This document shows, in pieces, positions 42,829 to 55,349 of a stretch of 64,000 bases of DNA. The notes beneath the pieces were generated by a model. It did no database searches. It saw only the letters and a list, made by a program, of their open reading frames with translations, and was not told the origin of the DNA. A program made the position numbers and the translations under genes. This DNA is from Parapristionchus giblindavisi. Lineage: Eukaryota; Nematoda; Chromadorea; Rhabditida; Diplogasteridae. How positions within the stretch are numbered: the first letter of the stretch is position 1; the number at the start of each line of letters is the position of its first letter. The stretch is taken from the NCBI GenBank assembly GCA_943737045.1, contig CALSFV010000083.1, positions 186,001 through 250,000 of the forward strand, in the 5' to 3' direction.

Positions 42829-43037
42829 AAAATCTTGGAGAAGTAGATGGAAAAGAGAAAAGTAGCGTTAATTTATTTAGTTGTAAAAGTAATTGGAAAA
42901 GTAACATAGCTTCGTAATTGACAAACTCTTACAACAAAAGCTTTTACGCGAGTGTTGGATTACTACTTTTCCAACTACTTTTACAATCAAAAAATTAACA
43001 CTACTTTTCACTTTTCCACCTATTTTTCCAAGATTTT
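42829..43037. mobile_element. MITE-like inverted repeat, about 210 bp
   Basis: AAAATCTTGGARAARTAG at the left is mirrored at the right end; inner arms share GTGGAAAAG and AGTTGTAAAAGTA words. Just after it, at about 43300, is an inverted copy of the TAGGTGTCCTACACACACC anchor. 42053-42828 shows only GA-rich low complexity. Confidence 0.55.
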
Positions 43038-43445
43038 TGGGTCACATTAGGGCGTGACCCACACGGGAGAAGTAATGAGATCACGATCCTTCCTCTTTCC
43101 TTTCTTTCTCTTTATTGATAGTAAATGCCCCCTTTCCTTCCGTAATAATTCTTTATAGTGCCCTAAATCGCTGTTTATTGTGTATTTTATTGTATATATT
43201 GTTATCATAGATGAAAGATTACTATTATTTCACCATCTTTCACATATTTCTCTTAATTATTTAAATTTGATCATTTGTATAACAAGAACTTACTTTTAGG
43301 TGTCCTACACACACCATCCTAGCTTGTCTTATACAGCACACTATGTATAAATAATTTAAGTTCATTTTGGTCAGTTGCTGTTTCTATTCAACTTGTTAAT
43401 AAGTATTCATAAAATTTATACAGAGTGATGTCATATCCATGAAAA

Positions 43446-44185
43446 ATGGCAAACACTTTTATGATATATGCCACTAGAGTAGAGGAAAGGATTTCTGAAA
43501 ATTGCGTACGGTTTTGTCGGCAATTGCGGAGTTCCTTAAAACAACGTCCTCTTTCTCGATCCCTGAATCGATTATTAGAAATTAATAGCGATTCTTTAAC
43601 CAAAGAGAACATCCGGCACGAGAGTAATTGTGAGGGTTTTCTTCCTGTTTAAGAATATATTCTATTCTATTTAAATTAAAATAAATAATATTTTTTCATT
43701 TAAGGATCGTAGATGCGGGTGATGAACCCGATCTCGGTATACATTCAATGATGTTTAAGGCAGTGGTCCACTTAAATTTTCGTCCCTGATCTATCTCTAC
43801 GGTGGTACTCCTCTGGCGAAGAATGCTGTGTCCATCTGTCGACTCGCCCTCCGGAAGTGAATATGAAAAATACAGTTTTATTATTGATTGACTTTGATTC
43901 TAGTGTCCAAGTGTCAGCACGGGATCGTCGTTACACTTGGATCTCGGCATGATGGGTTTCGCGGTGGATACTCTAGCTCCCTCTATCAACAGAAAAGAGA
44001 GATTACTCTAGAATACAAGCTCAGAGCTCTTGAAAGCACGCTACTCTTAGTCAGCTTTCTAAAAATCTATGATTAAAAGCGTGGCTCAAAAACGGAATCA
44101 AATTGATTGCCCCGACAACAGCTATATGCTTTCCGATGTTATTGTCATTCGTGACAAAAACGAAAGCGGTACCCCAGTCAGGTGA
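43446..44185 (+). pseudogene. Decayed multi-exon gene, unidentified
   Basis: Exon-like blocks: 43446-43630 (SENCVRFCRQLRSSLKQRPL), about 43705-43790 after a TTTAAG acceptor (IVDAGDEPDLGIHSMMFKAV, then a stop), 43901-44075 after a CTAG acceptor (VTLGSRHDGFRGGYSSSLYQ, then REITLEYKLRALESTLL) and 44080-44184 ending at GTGAGT (DVIVIRDKNESGTPVR). The third and fourth blocks loosely recall the PIWI-domain order GS.D..GGY and ..I..RDG.SEG of Argonautes, but this is weak and key residues differ. Stops and frame shifts suggest a pseudogene. Confidence 0.3.
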
Positions 44186-44403
44186 GTCATTCCAAATGTT
44201 TTGTTGTTAACTAGTTATTAATTCGCATAGGATCCTATACTGACTGCTCTAGACGACTACCTCGACTCGTTGTTAACTAATTATGAATTATTGTAATATC
44301 ATTTTTAATGATTTGTTGTCATTCGTGATTAGGCGAATTGTGCGAATAAACTATTCTTGTTTTCTTGTTTATCTTATTTGTTTTGATGGAAATAAAGAAT
44401 ATA

Positions 44404-45818
44404 GATCACACTGTCTGAGAAAATTCAACAACTGAATTTTTTTTTGGTATCGACGAAAAATGGATTTTTCTGTTTTATGTGTGATAATTACAGGCTCCAT
44501 GAGTGTAGTTCACTGGTACTTGGAAATTCCTTCCAATTGGAAATTCGCTTCAGGAGGTGACCACACAACGATTTGGCGCCTTTTCCTAAAAAGTTTATTT
44601 CGAATCCAATCGATTCCGGAGTGGGTGCAATGGACTCCTTGGCTAATTCTAAGAAACTAAGGAGAGTTTTTTGATCAACGGTCAACGAAGGCTGGAAATA
44701 GGAATTTTCGAAAAAAAATTTGCATTAAATTAATTCTCACTATTTTCCCATAGCCCAGGTAAATTTTTTATTTGCTCAATATCTTCTACATATTATATTA
44801 CACCTTCATTTTAAAATTCATAATTTTTTAAAAATACTAAAATTGTGAACGAATCAGTTTTGTAACGAATTCGTGAATTATGGTGTGCTCCTACAGTAAT
44901 CCCTAATCAGTTAATTTGGTTTTTTCGCTAGTTTTAAGCATATTTTCAGCGCTTTTCTTTACAATGTTAGAGGTATATGATTATTCTGCACCATCGGAGT
45001 GCAACTGCACGTTATATCTGGTGATTACATTACTGATCGTACTTGTACTGTAAATTTTATTCACTTTCGTATCCGAGCCAGCTTGCGAAGTAGTTACCAT
45101 ACTCATGCCGTTCCGTACTCTTTCTTCTCGGTTTTATAGACTGATCAGAGAATTAGAGAGAGCACGTAAATTACAGTACACGTACAGTACAAGTACGATC
45201 AGCAATGTAATCACCAGATATACCATGCAGTTGCACTCCGATAATCATATACCTCTAACATTGTAAAGAAAAGTGCTGAAAATATGCTTAAAATTAGCGA
45301 AAACACAAAATTAATTAATTAGGGATTACTGTAGGAGCACACCATAATTCACGAATTCGTTACAAAACTGATTCGTTCACAATTTTAGTATTTTAAAAAA
45401 ATTATCAATTTTAAACTGAAGGTGTAATATACTATGTAGAAGATATTGAGCTAATAAAAAATTTACCTGGGCTATGGTAAAATAGTGAGAATTAATTTAA
45501 TGTAAATTTTTTTTCGAAAATTCCCATTTCCAGCCTTCGTTGACCGTTGATCAAAAAACTCTCCTTGACAATAGTTTCTTAGAATTAGCCAAGGAGTCGA
45601 CTGCACCCACTCCCGAATCGATTGGATTCGAAATAAACATTTTAGGAAAAGGCGCCAAATCGTTGTGTGGTCACCTCCTGAAGCGAATTTTCAATTGGAA
45701 GGAATTTCCAAGTACCAGTGAACTACACTCATGGAGCCTGTAATTATCATACATAAAACAGAAAAATCCATTTTTCGTCGATACCACACATATGTGGACT
45801 TTCTCAGATAGCGTGTTA
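44404..45818. mobile_element. Foldback element, about 1.4 kb
   Basis: Arms of about 680 bp (44404-45080 and 45140-45818) are inverted copies, containing the mirrored TTCACTGGTACTTGGAAATT block; termini CTGTCTGAGAAA and TTTCTCAGATAG, with TA near both ends. Mirror-image open frames are not genes. Confidence 0.8.
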
Positions 45819-45929
45819 TAGAATCTTCTCTTTGCGTTTCTGCCTTGTATAATCTATTGATGTAAGACAGTAGAGTAATGAGTCCCCCCCCCCTGGTAGA
45901 GGGATGCAAAGTAAAGGTTCACCGATCTT

Positions 45930-46138
45930 CTCTGGTTTTTCGAAACTTAAAGTCTACTTAAAGTTTTCACTTGAAGTAGACTTGTAATTCTACTTAAAGT
46001 TAAACGTAAGTCTACTTAAAGTGGTGTGGTATACTGAAAAACATTTCGTCGAATGTTCTTTCACTTTAAGTAGACTTAAAGTCTACTTCAAGTCTGTGAC
46101 GTAGTTTAAGTAGACTTTAAGTTTCGAAATACCGGAGT
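45930..46138 (+). mobile_element. AGTCTACTT-family MITE, best-preserved copy
   Basis: Runs from CTCTGGTTTTTCGAAACTTA to TAAGTTTCGAAATACCGGAG. The arms are built from at least six AAGTCTACTTAAAGT-type words in alternating orientation, with the core GTGTGGTATACTGAAAAACA. Confidence 0.7.
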
Positions 46139-46568
46139 TGATGGTATCCAGAAATCGGTAATCTTCGACATGGGGGTTAAGGAATATTATATAAACGCAA
46201 GAGGACAACACCAATCAAGAAATAAGGACAAGAGCCAAGGTCATCCCGTGTGAGTAATGATTTAAGGGATGAGCATATTGTGATCGATTGAGATAAGATA
46301 TATGATATGAGAATAGAGGAGAGATAGGAGAGGTGAGTGATGGGAGAGAGATAAGGAGAGGGAGAGCGTGAAGAAGAGAAGAGATAGGAGACTCATGCCG
46401 TGTTTATTTTCCGGAAATGGCACTCGGGAAAAAAGCAAGAGAGTGTTAAGTTAATCAGAACACAGTTGAGTCTCTTTTGCTACATTACAAGACAACAACA
46501 ATACTCTTAAATACACTAATAATAATAATAATACAACACGGTAACAATCAAAATGAAAAGTAATGTTT

Positions 46569-46968
46569 TCAATGTGCCTTATTGCTTTTCTTGTTGTGAT
46601 CAAGGAGAGAATCTTCGATTATCTTCGCATAACCTGGCTCGAGTTTTCTGTAAAACATGTTTATAATTGATGAATAAACACAAATAACTAAGTGAAAAAA
46701 TATTCGAAAACATACTCCAGCCCTTCGCTTGTCATGTGCGCCGCCTTCTCACCATAGCAAAAGTGTAGATTTTCTCGGATATAGCTAAATTAAATTTTTA
46801 AATATTTTTTTCAAACTAACTTTCAAGGAACTTACAAATAACAGAATTCTTCATTGGTTCCGCATAATTGATCTTTTTAATGTTTTTCAAATTGCTGTTT
46901 TAAAAAATCACATTAAACCTGCTCGGTTGATAAAAGTGATTCTTCTCATAGCCAACACTCTTGGTCAT
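46569..46968 (-). pseudogene. Small four-exon gene or fragment, minus strand, unidentified
   Basis: Exon-like blocks in minus-strand order: 46919-46968 (ATG; MTKSVGYEKNHFYQPS), 46836-46894 (NLKNIKKINYAEPMKNSVI), 46716-46784 (IRENLHFCYGEKAAHMTSEG) and 46569-46647 (KLEPGYAKIIEDSLLDHNKK, ending in TGA). AG/GT borders are present throughout, but the junction between the second and third blocks is out of phase, which could mean decay or a misplaced border. The composition looks coding; I do not recognise the family. It may begin upstream of this ATG. Confidence 0.4.
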
Positions 46969-48376
46969 ACTCACTAGAGCTGTATTTATTGCAAGTAATG
47001 TGACATTGATTGTCGGTTTTTTAATGGTTCATTTCCATTATTCCTCAACTGTGCATGAAGGGTGGTCAGGGCAATGCTGAATAGATCAAAGAATGTGACT
47101 GTATTAATTACGATCAAGAGGGTATGTGCAATATTGGCCTTAAAGGCGTACTGAACGTCCCACGAACATTTTCATGAATAAACTGCGAAGGCAGAAAGAT
47201 AACAAAAGTCATTCTGCATACCGTACACTATTTAATTTATACTAATTCAGCTAATGATCGTAATATAGGAGACGGTTGCGAAGTTGACTTTTGAAACAAT
47301 CGATAAGGGACAAATATTAAACGTTACCGTTAGGAGGTGGTTGTATTCCAACAAAGTGAGCAATGATGGTCAGTGGGATGAATGAATCTTTATCTTGATA
47401 AATGTCTTATATACAAGAAAAGCGGATTGTGAAAAAAGCAATAACAAGAATACGATGCGGAAGCAGAGATCCTAATCATTAAATCTGTCCAAGAAATATA
47501 ACAGAATATCTATGATACTTGTGATCTATGCTACGCACAGGAGGATTAATACTGATGAGCGCCTTTGCCCTGATAATTACTCTCAGAATAGGATGAATAA
47601 TAAGCGGTGTCATAATGTTAGATAGCCTTGATCGTTTAGGTCCGTGCAAGCCATGGCCCAAGTACTGCAACCGGGACCGTCACGTTAACAATGTAAATAA
47701 CAATAAGAGATGATGTCAATAAGATGACAATGACATGACATGACATGATATGACGATGATGAGATGACAATAAGAGATAGATGGTGATGGGTCTTCCAAT
47801 CTTTATCGTTTCAAAATATAAGCAGTTAGAAGGACTTCGCCTAAGAGAGGGGTTCATAAACATCCGATGAAAAATATAAGGTTATGAAGTCCTAATAGGA
47901 AGAATCGAAACCGGTACGGATGTAAGTGCTTCAGATAGTTAATAAGATGCATCTGAAAAAATCAGAAATGAGAGGTCCATTTCAAAGATAGAAAAAACTG
48001 TTCTGAACATTCACAGTAAGTGGTGTACATAATCGTCCTGTGGCCATCTAAACCTAACAAGCGAACCATAACACATGCCCGTGGAGATATGACTAGAGAC
48101 ATATACCATTCGAATCAGTATCCGATTCTGATAGGACAACGTTGATAAGCAATGTTTTTTGTTCTGTTCAAATGTTCAAATGTCAATGAAATGTTCTTGT
48201 AAGGACAACGGTTTCGAAATTGGCGCCAGAATTACCGGACAGAGCGGGTGATCATACAGTTACTGCAAACAAGACAAGATCTGTGAATGGCCTATTTATA
48301 ACGGTTTTAAAAGTGCGAACATAGGCAGTACAGAGGTCGTATACATGAACGAATGGGAAACCGATTGTCGAGAAAT

Positions 48377-48439
48377 GTGACTTCACAAGCGTAAGGGGAG
48401 GCGTTTGCCTGAAATCCCCCCCCACGCTTGTGGCGTCAC
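48377..48439. repeat. Short inverted repeat, about 63 bp
   Basis: GTGACTTCACAAGCGT pairs with ACGCTTGTGGCGTCAC across a G/C-rich loop. 46969-48376 contains no gene I can support. Confidence 0.6.
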
Positions 48440-48925
48440 GTTTGTCGGTAAACGATATTTCAACGTTTATACGGCCTCATACTGCCTGGTATCCCTCTTT
48501 TACGGTATCGGCACTAGGTCGGATTTATAAACCGGATGAGAACTATTTTCATACTTTGTCTATTCACTCGTCTCTCATATTCAAATAGTTCTCATGCTTT
48601 CTCGAAACTAGCGGGCCATTATAAAGTAATTATCCTAGAATCTTCTGATAAAAATAAAGATACGAGACATTTTCTATATTTGTTCCAGAACGTTCTTCCC
48701 GCTTGGCTTGTCACATGCCTAGGCAGTTTTCGCAAATCCTCCTAAGTTTATCGAAGGATTTGAGATCTTTCATGGTTGCGACATTACTCCGTATCAATTT
48801 ACTTTTTACTTATTGGTAATATATTGTAATACTTATTAGTAAGGCTAACAGGCCGAATAAAACTGCATCTGACCTGAATGGAACATATACTTCATATTAT
48901 TGCATATTAGTTCGATGTATAAGAA

Positions 48926-51001
48926 CAGCTAGGACGGTGTATGTAGGACACCTAAAAGCAAGCATTTGTCATATGAGCAAATTTAAATGATTTAAAGGAT
49001 TTTTTTTTATTTATCATACATCGCGAAGATGTTTCAACACGATATAAATGAAGAAGATTTGCACAAGGAAATAGAATGGGGAGAATAAACAATGGGAAAG
49101 TAGGGAAGGTGAAGATGGTCGGGGAAGTCTCAATAACCTATTCTCTAGTGCCAAGATCAAAGATCAGCGTGGGATCAATGGTGTAGGGTGGATGAGGCCC
49201 TAGCGGGAAGAGGACCGCATAAGTCAGCATAGAATTATGTCAGTGGGAGAAGCAAGATTAAAGGTGGAGACCCGCGAATGTTCATTCCTATCTCTTGTAT
49301 CTCGCTTATGCAAGTGTAAAGTGATATGCAAGAAGAGTGAGTCAACGCTCGTCAATCCCATAGCGCAGTGGTAACACTTCTGCCTGGATAGCGCATGGTC
49401 GTGGGTTCGAATCCTATTGCCGAACTTTCCTATTTTCAAAAAGCGCGCCTGTGCCTGCGATTGCAAGCATGATTCATTCATGTTTCTAGCAATCAATAAG
49501 TAGAATATGCGTTAAACAAATGGTGTAATGTATGTAGAATAACTTTTGCTAACTTTCTATCTTTACAGTTTGTTCACGAAAATATTCGCGGGAGTCCACC
49601 TTTAAGATGATCTTTGAGAAAAATGTAGGTAGCATAAATTGAATTTAGTGACAATATAGAAATATATACAGAAAGGAGCGTCAAAAGCCGCCAACAAGAC
49701 AAAGAAGAGAAAAGAGAGAACAACGCCATTTCATCCACTGTGAGTCATCTTGGAATCGACTGATAGATACGAGAGGAAGGGAGAGGATGGAGAGGGATAG
49801 CGAAAACAATGAGACATTTTATGACATTCATCGGAATTATTATAGATTTGAACAGAAGGAAAGCCGATACAGTCAGAATTCCTTTACAAGTGAGGCTCGG
49901 ATTCCGTAAAGAGGCCAGGTGTGCTAGAAAAAAATTCTCGAACGAGACTTCTCGATTTAGTTTTTTTCGAGAAATCCTCTTTGCAATCCGAAATTAACTT
50001 CAATTAACTCATTAAAAATTTAAAAGAGATGCTTTGATAGTTGATCAAATCTGTCAGTTTCTTTGAATTATATTGGAATGTTGGATTGTGATACTCTTAT
50101 AAGCGTAGATTATTTTTCATTGAATTAAGCAGTGCATTGTTCAGTTCCATTTCACATTGAATGATAATTATTGTCACTGATGAGCTAAATGAATCGAACA
50201 CATTAATAACAATACTTTATTTATAAAGTAAGACGAAGGTGGAAAAGGTTCGAAACATTTTTCGATTCATTTTTTGGGATACTGCAGAAATTGATTGGTA
50301 TCGTAAAAGTGGATAAAATATATATTATATGTAATTACGAAATACTGAACGAAGTGCATTTCACCATAGCAAAGCGCTACAGTTTTGCCGAAAAGGGACT
50401 TACTGAGTTCATGGTAATGGACGTTACCACAGGAGGAGGAGAGATAAGAGACAATTATGAAATATTATACAGCAAGCGTGTTCGACATAATATCAATTAT
50501 GATCAATGTGGAGAGATCCTTGACGACGTTTTGTCGAAGCATTGTCTTACAATGGATTGACAATTACAATATTGCGTCTAATTCCAATAAAAAAAGTGAC
50601 TTTGGTGTCAAAGATTCCAGCAATATGTCGATCTGCTGGAGGTGAAGCTCAGATTAGAGTTCTTGATGAACCTGAATACAGGATTCTTCAGAAGATAAAT
50701 AGAAGTGTGAAAGTGTATAGTGGTAGTAGTGAGAAAGTAGAAGTTTCGATTAATGGCAAAGAAAAAAAAATTATACATCAACACAAAAATTAATGATAGA
50801 TCAATACTTATAGAATTGAACTAAAAATTTAACTTTCTTCCCTCTCTAGGTACACATTTTCTACATTTGGTCCAGATTGTCCAGTTCCAGAATGCACATT
50901 CTACACTACATAACTCTACGTAAGACTAACGTTGAATAAAAATAGCAACTGACCAGAATGGAACATATATTATCATTGTATATTAGCTTGATGCATAAGA
51001 T
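48926..51001 (+). repeat. Roughly 2-kb complex repeat array, unit A
   Basis: Anchored at CAGCTAGGACGGTGTATGTA and preceded, as in the other units, by GACCTGAATGGAACATATA. Further shared blocks: the AAAGCCGCCAACAAGACAAA region (49684), TTTGAACAGAAGGAAAGCC (49848), and the ATTAAGCAGTGCATTG region (50124). 2076 bp to the next anchor with only a small SINE-like insert, so this is the least disturbed unit. Open frames at 50291-50793 are not recognised. Confidence 0.7.
49346..49440 (+). repeat. tRNA-like/SINE head
   Basis: AGCGCAGTGGTAACACTTCTG (A-box region) and GGGTTCGAATCC (B box) are well spaced, but the acceptor stem does not close. A tRNA-derived SINE or tRNA pseudogene. Confidence 0.5.
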
Positions 51002-51655
51002 CAGCTAGGACGGTGTATGTAGGACACCTAAAAGAAAGGTTTTGTTATATGATCAAATTGAAATTATTGAAAGAATTATGCGCATACGTGAGAGAAGATG
51101 AAATAAACGTAGTCTTTGAGAAAAAAATGCAAAAGTATAATACAATAATCAATGAAGGTTTGCATAAACTGTCTTCAGGTACTATAAAGAAATTACACAG
51201 AAAAGAACGTGAAAGCCTCCAACAAGAAACAGAAAGAAAAAGAAAGAAGAGGAAAGAGAGAATCGCACGTCTGTTCCAGCGTGAGTCAGATAGGAATCGA
51301 TTGAAAGATACGAGAGGAGATGAGGAGAAGGAGAGGGTTAGTGAAAAAAAGATAAGACATCTTATGGCATTATTATAGATTTGAACAGAAGGAATGCTGA
51401 GACAATTATCCAATTATTATGAGAAATATGAAACTGCCGGGGTAGTTGGGTCGGAACAAGAAAACACTGTGGAAATCGCAGTGAGTGATCGGGTTGGGAT
51501 ACTCTAATCAAAGCAATTGCGACTTATAATTAGAGTGGGGGCAACAATGAAACGATCCAGAAATTCCCAGCCCTGCTCTGATGGTTGATCAAATCTTTCA
51601 GTTTCTTTGTATTACATCCGAATGTTTGACTGTGATATGTACGCTCAAAAGAATA

Positions 51656-52778
51656 TCACGCCTGTCACGAGAGAAGCTGAGAATGGGAAAAAAGCGAAAA
51701 TGGTGAAATGAGTTAGGACTATTTTTGGACATCTCTAGACATGTCCTACCAGACCCCAAAGTCTCAGTATGCAATTTTTATTTTGGGGCTCAATACACCG
51801 GTTCGGTAACGTGAAGTCCCAACTTTGAGCACGAATTTCTCGCTTCTGGTGCGTTTTAGCGAAAAAGTGTCACAAGAGTGACCCCCGCTCTTTTTTCGAG
51901 CTCTATCGATCTAAACAAACCAGAGGTCATGAAAATGCTTCTGAACAGAGCTACACTTCGGAGCAAATAACTCAAAAATTTAGGAAAAGGGGGTGCTCTT
52001 CTTCCAGTATGTTATTAAATTTTTCATGCGCTTTCAAATGAGGGGTTTGCGAAAAAAATACGTTAATGCGTTCGTATGGTTCATCCCCTTGGAAATTTCC
52101 TGATGATTTGAAGTCATTTTCGCCCAACCACAATCTCTCGTTTCACACACTCTCTCACCGGAGAGTGAAAGAAATACAGGGAAGAGAAAGGGAGTTTCAT
52201 TCCGCACCGCGCGCTCGAGACCGTGCGGCGCAGAATGGAATGGAATGGAATGAAAAGGAATGGGCGAGAGAGTGTGTAAAACGAGAGATTGTGGGTGGCG
52301 AAAATTACTTCAAATCATCTGGAAATTTCCAAGGGGATGAACCATACGAACGCATTAACGTATTTTTTCGCAAACCCCTCATTTGGAAGCCCATGAAAAA
52401 CTTAATAACATACTGGAAGAAGAGCACCCCCCTTTTCCTAAATTTTTGAGTTATTTGCTCTGAAGTGTAGCTCTGTTCAGAAGCATTTTCATGACCTCTG
52501 GTTTGTTTAGATCGATAGAGCTCGAAAAAAGAGCGGGGGTCACTCTTGTGACACTTTTTCGCTAAAACACACCAGAAGCGAGAAATTCGTGCTCAAAGTT
52601 GGGACTTCACCTTACCGAACCGGTGTATTGAGCCCCAAAATGAAAATTGCATACTGAGACTTTGGGGGCTGGTAGGACATGCCTAGAGATGTGCAAAAAT
52701 GGTCCTAACTCATTTCACCATTTTCGCTTTTTTCCCATTATTTTCATTTTTAGCTCGATTCTCTCGTGACAGGCGTGA
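51656..52778. mobile_element. 1123-bp foldback element, TA duplication
   Basis: Termini TCACGCCTGTCACGAGAGAA and its complement; TA at 51654-51655 and 52779-52780. Arms of about 500 bp, near-perfect (mirrored CAATACACCGGTTCGGTAA), around a loop at about 52160-52260 with GGAATGGAATGG. The TCACG start is shared with the foldback at 38646. Confidence 0.9.
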
Positions 52779-52824
52779 TATATATTCATTCTGATTAACT
52801 GAAGCACTCCATTGTCTCTTGTAT

Positions 52825-53025
52825 TTCAAAAAATAGTAGTTCACTTATCATTCCCACTTGATGTAGACTTGCAAGTCTACTTCCTGTTAGATTTAAGTTA
52901 CTGGAAGTGGTGTATAATACTGTAATGCATTTCGTCAAATGTTCTTTCACAAACTTGCAGTAGACTTCTAGTCTGTGACGTAAGTAATTTAAGTAGAGTG
53001 CTAGTTTTGAAATACCATAGGTTCA
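52825..53025 (+). mobile_element. AGTCTACTT-family MITE
   Basis: Carries CTTGTATTTCAAAAAATAGT at the left, the core GTGTATAATACTGTAATGC, and TTTTGAAATACCATAGG at the right. It lies within unit B. Confidence 0.65.
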
Positions 53026-53431
53026 GTAAACATTTAGCTGATCGAATGAAAATTACGATGAATTATTGAAAATGAATTGAAAATCGTTGCATTAATACAA
53101 ATATATTTGCAAGCAGTAGGCCGTATAGTGCATGATGTTCTTAAGGCCTGTAGCATTTCGGGCTAACAAAGAATCTCTCATTATCTGTGTATAGTACACT
53201 GATTCGTTTTGCACACTGCTCTAATAAGTCGAAGACACTGCCTTGTTCTGATTCTGAATCGGTTAAAGGCAACGGCTATAGCTACAACATATTTATAAAG
53301 TCATAACACTAGACACTATCAATTCTATTCACGATAGTATCGGTACAAATTTACACATAAATTTAGATATTGTGCGTATAAAATGTACTTGCATAAGAAA
53401 ATGACAAATGGTGCTAACGAACGGAAGTCAC

Positions 53432-53487
53432 AATCGAGAGGCGAGCGAGATGTAGCCTTCTACATCTCGCCCCGCCTCTCGATTGTC
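53432..53487. repeat. Near-perfect hairpin
   Basis: CAATCGAGAGGCG..GAGATGTAG pairs with CTACATCTCGCC..CGCCTCTCGATTG. Immediately downstream (53510-53620) is a TATA-containing stretch ending AAATAAACAAGTGTATTTTA that recurs at about 61563, perhaps an old LTR end. Confidence 0.6.
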
Positions 53488-54670
53488 TCTCCGCTGCCTC
53501 TCTCTAACCCGGCTGACCTTCGCCGCGCACTATATTATATAAAATAGAGATCTGCATAGTTTCTTAGTTTCTACTCTCGTACCAAATAAACAAGTGTATT
53601 TTATACGGTCAATACAAAAATTAACAGGGAAAATTAAAACAAAACACAAGATAAGAATTTAGATTATGTATAGAAATAAACGCCAAATAAGAATAGTCTG
53701 AAGATTTAAAGAAATGAATTATTTTCCGAAGTAAAATACCAGGTCAAACTACAGTTTGAGTGGTGGTCGTCAATGACGGCATTAACACCAAGCAGAGCTA
53801 CACAGAATCTCTTGACCTTCTCTCGTATCCAGATTACGGGTTAGCACTAGTGTGGGCAAATGGGCCTACATCTAGCGAACTAGAGGAGACATTGATGTCA
53901 ATATTACTGTGACAAGGAAGAATGGGTGCTCAACGCGCGGTCACGGCGTTGATGAAGCCGGATGACAGAGGGAACGAACTCCAGAGTTGAGGCGAGAAGG
54001 TCCACGGGTCGGTACAGACGTACAGGCATGGCATCTACAAAGATGACGACATTTGTAGGGAAAAAACAGAAATTAGAGCTAGATTTCGACATTCACAGTC
54101 AAAATCGACTTGTGGGCATTTTAATCTATGGAAACAATACTAAAATGATTAGGAAATTGGTGCCAGAATTCAGCCTCTGTAATAGCGGGACAGCAATGGA
54201 AAATCGGCAAATGTTGTGTGCGCTTTAACTTAAGGCAAAGATTCCAACATCTTACCAATTCGCTCTCTATGGGCTAACAGGCTGAATAAAACAGCAACTG
54301 ACCTGAATGGAACATATATTTTCATTGCATATTTGTTCGATGTATAAGAACAGCTAGGACGGTGTATGTAGGACACCTAAAAGCAAGCATTTGTCATATG
54401 AGCAAATTTAAATGATTGAAAGAGAGTAAGATTAAAATTATCTTTCAGAAAAATGTAAGTTGATTAAACTATAGTCAGTAACAATAAAGAAATTAACAGA
54501 AAAGAGAAAGAAAATCCGCCAACAAGACAAATAAGGAAGAGAATAGAGAGAAAAACGCCATTTCATCCCTGTGAGTCATCTTGGAATCGATTGATATATA
54601 CGAGAGGAAGGGAGAGGATGGAGAAGGATAGCGAAAAAAATGAAGCATTTGGCATTCATCGGAATTATTA

Positions 54671-55347
54671 TGAGGCCGTTTGTGTAAGATTCGGGCAAAT
54701 CTGGGAGAGGGTTGGCACAGGCCAAAAATTTTGATACCCTCAAAACTTGTGTATAGGGGTTATCGATCATGCTGATGAAGATAGGCATAGTCATTTTGGC
54801 TCCAGAGGTCCCGCAACGCCTGGGCGGGATTACGGTAAGATCACGTTTTCAGGCCATTCTCGGTCCATGGAAGTGCTAGAGGTATGAAAATTGGGCTCCT
54901 AGGACAGAATTCGATGGCGATGATGGCTGTCTACTTCATTTGTTTTGAAAATTTTCCAAAAGGTCACAACTGGAAATTTTGATGGAGACGTTTGCGCCCC
55001 AGACGAGTATGACAGTTCGAACCGGCGTGACGAGAGGATCACAACGATGTATTATGAGCCCATATCTCCATTGCCATCTCAATATTGCCTCGATATAGTG
55101 ATCTGCAAAATCACGAGGAGTTGTCTGCGTCTCTCTATTCCGCGCGCTCTCTCGACACTCTCTCATTTCGCCGCGCTCTCTCGAGATGATCTTACCGTAA
55201 TCCCGCCCAGGCGTTGCGGGACCTCTGGAGCCAAAATGACTATGCCTATCTTCATCAGCATGGTCGATAACCCCTATACACAAGTTTTGAGGGTATCAAA
55301 ATTTTTGGCCTGTGCCAACCCTTGTTCGACTCTTACACAAACTCTTA
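54671..55347. mobile_element. Foldback element with GAGGCCGTTTG terminus
   Basis: Arms about 54671-54850 and 55185-55345 are inverted copies (CCGCAACGCCTGGGCGGGAT mirrored); the left terminus TGAGGCCGTTTGTGTAAG is flanked by TA. The right terminus is slightly shortened and abuts the next foldback. Related remnant at 10400-10785. Confidence 0.75.
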
Positions 55348-55349
55348 TA

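Larger units (their letters stand above)
51002..54350 (+). repeat. Complex repeat array, unit B
   Basis: Anchor at 51002. Contains the CCAACAAGAAACAGAAAG and GATTTGAACAGAAGGAA blocks. Expanded by the foldback at 51656-52778 and the MITE at 52825-53025; subtracting both leaves about 2.0 kb. Frames at 51013-51413 on both strands are Lys/Arg- or Ser/Phe-rich low complexity. Confidence 0.65.

Noticed and set aside
49346..49440. Functional tRNA gene
   Set aside because: A and B boxes are good, but the acceptor and anticodon stems do not pair convincingly.
51013..51413. 121- and 122-codon frames on opposite strands
   Set aside because: Low-complexity Lys/Arg/Glu or Ser/Phe composition in a purine-rich part of the repeat unit; not open in the other units.
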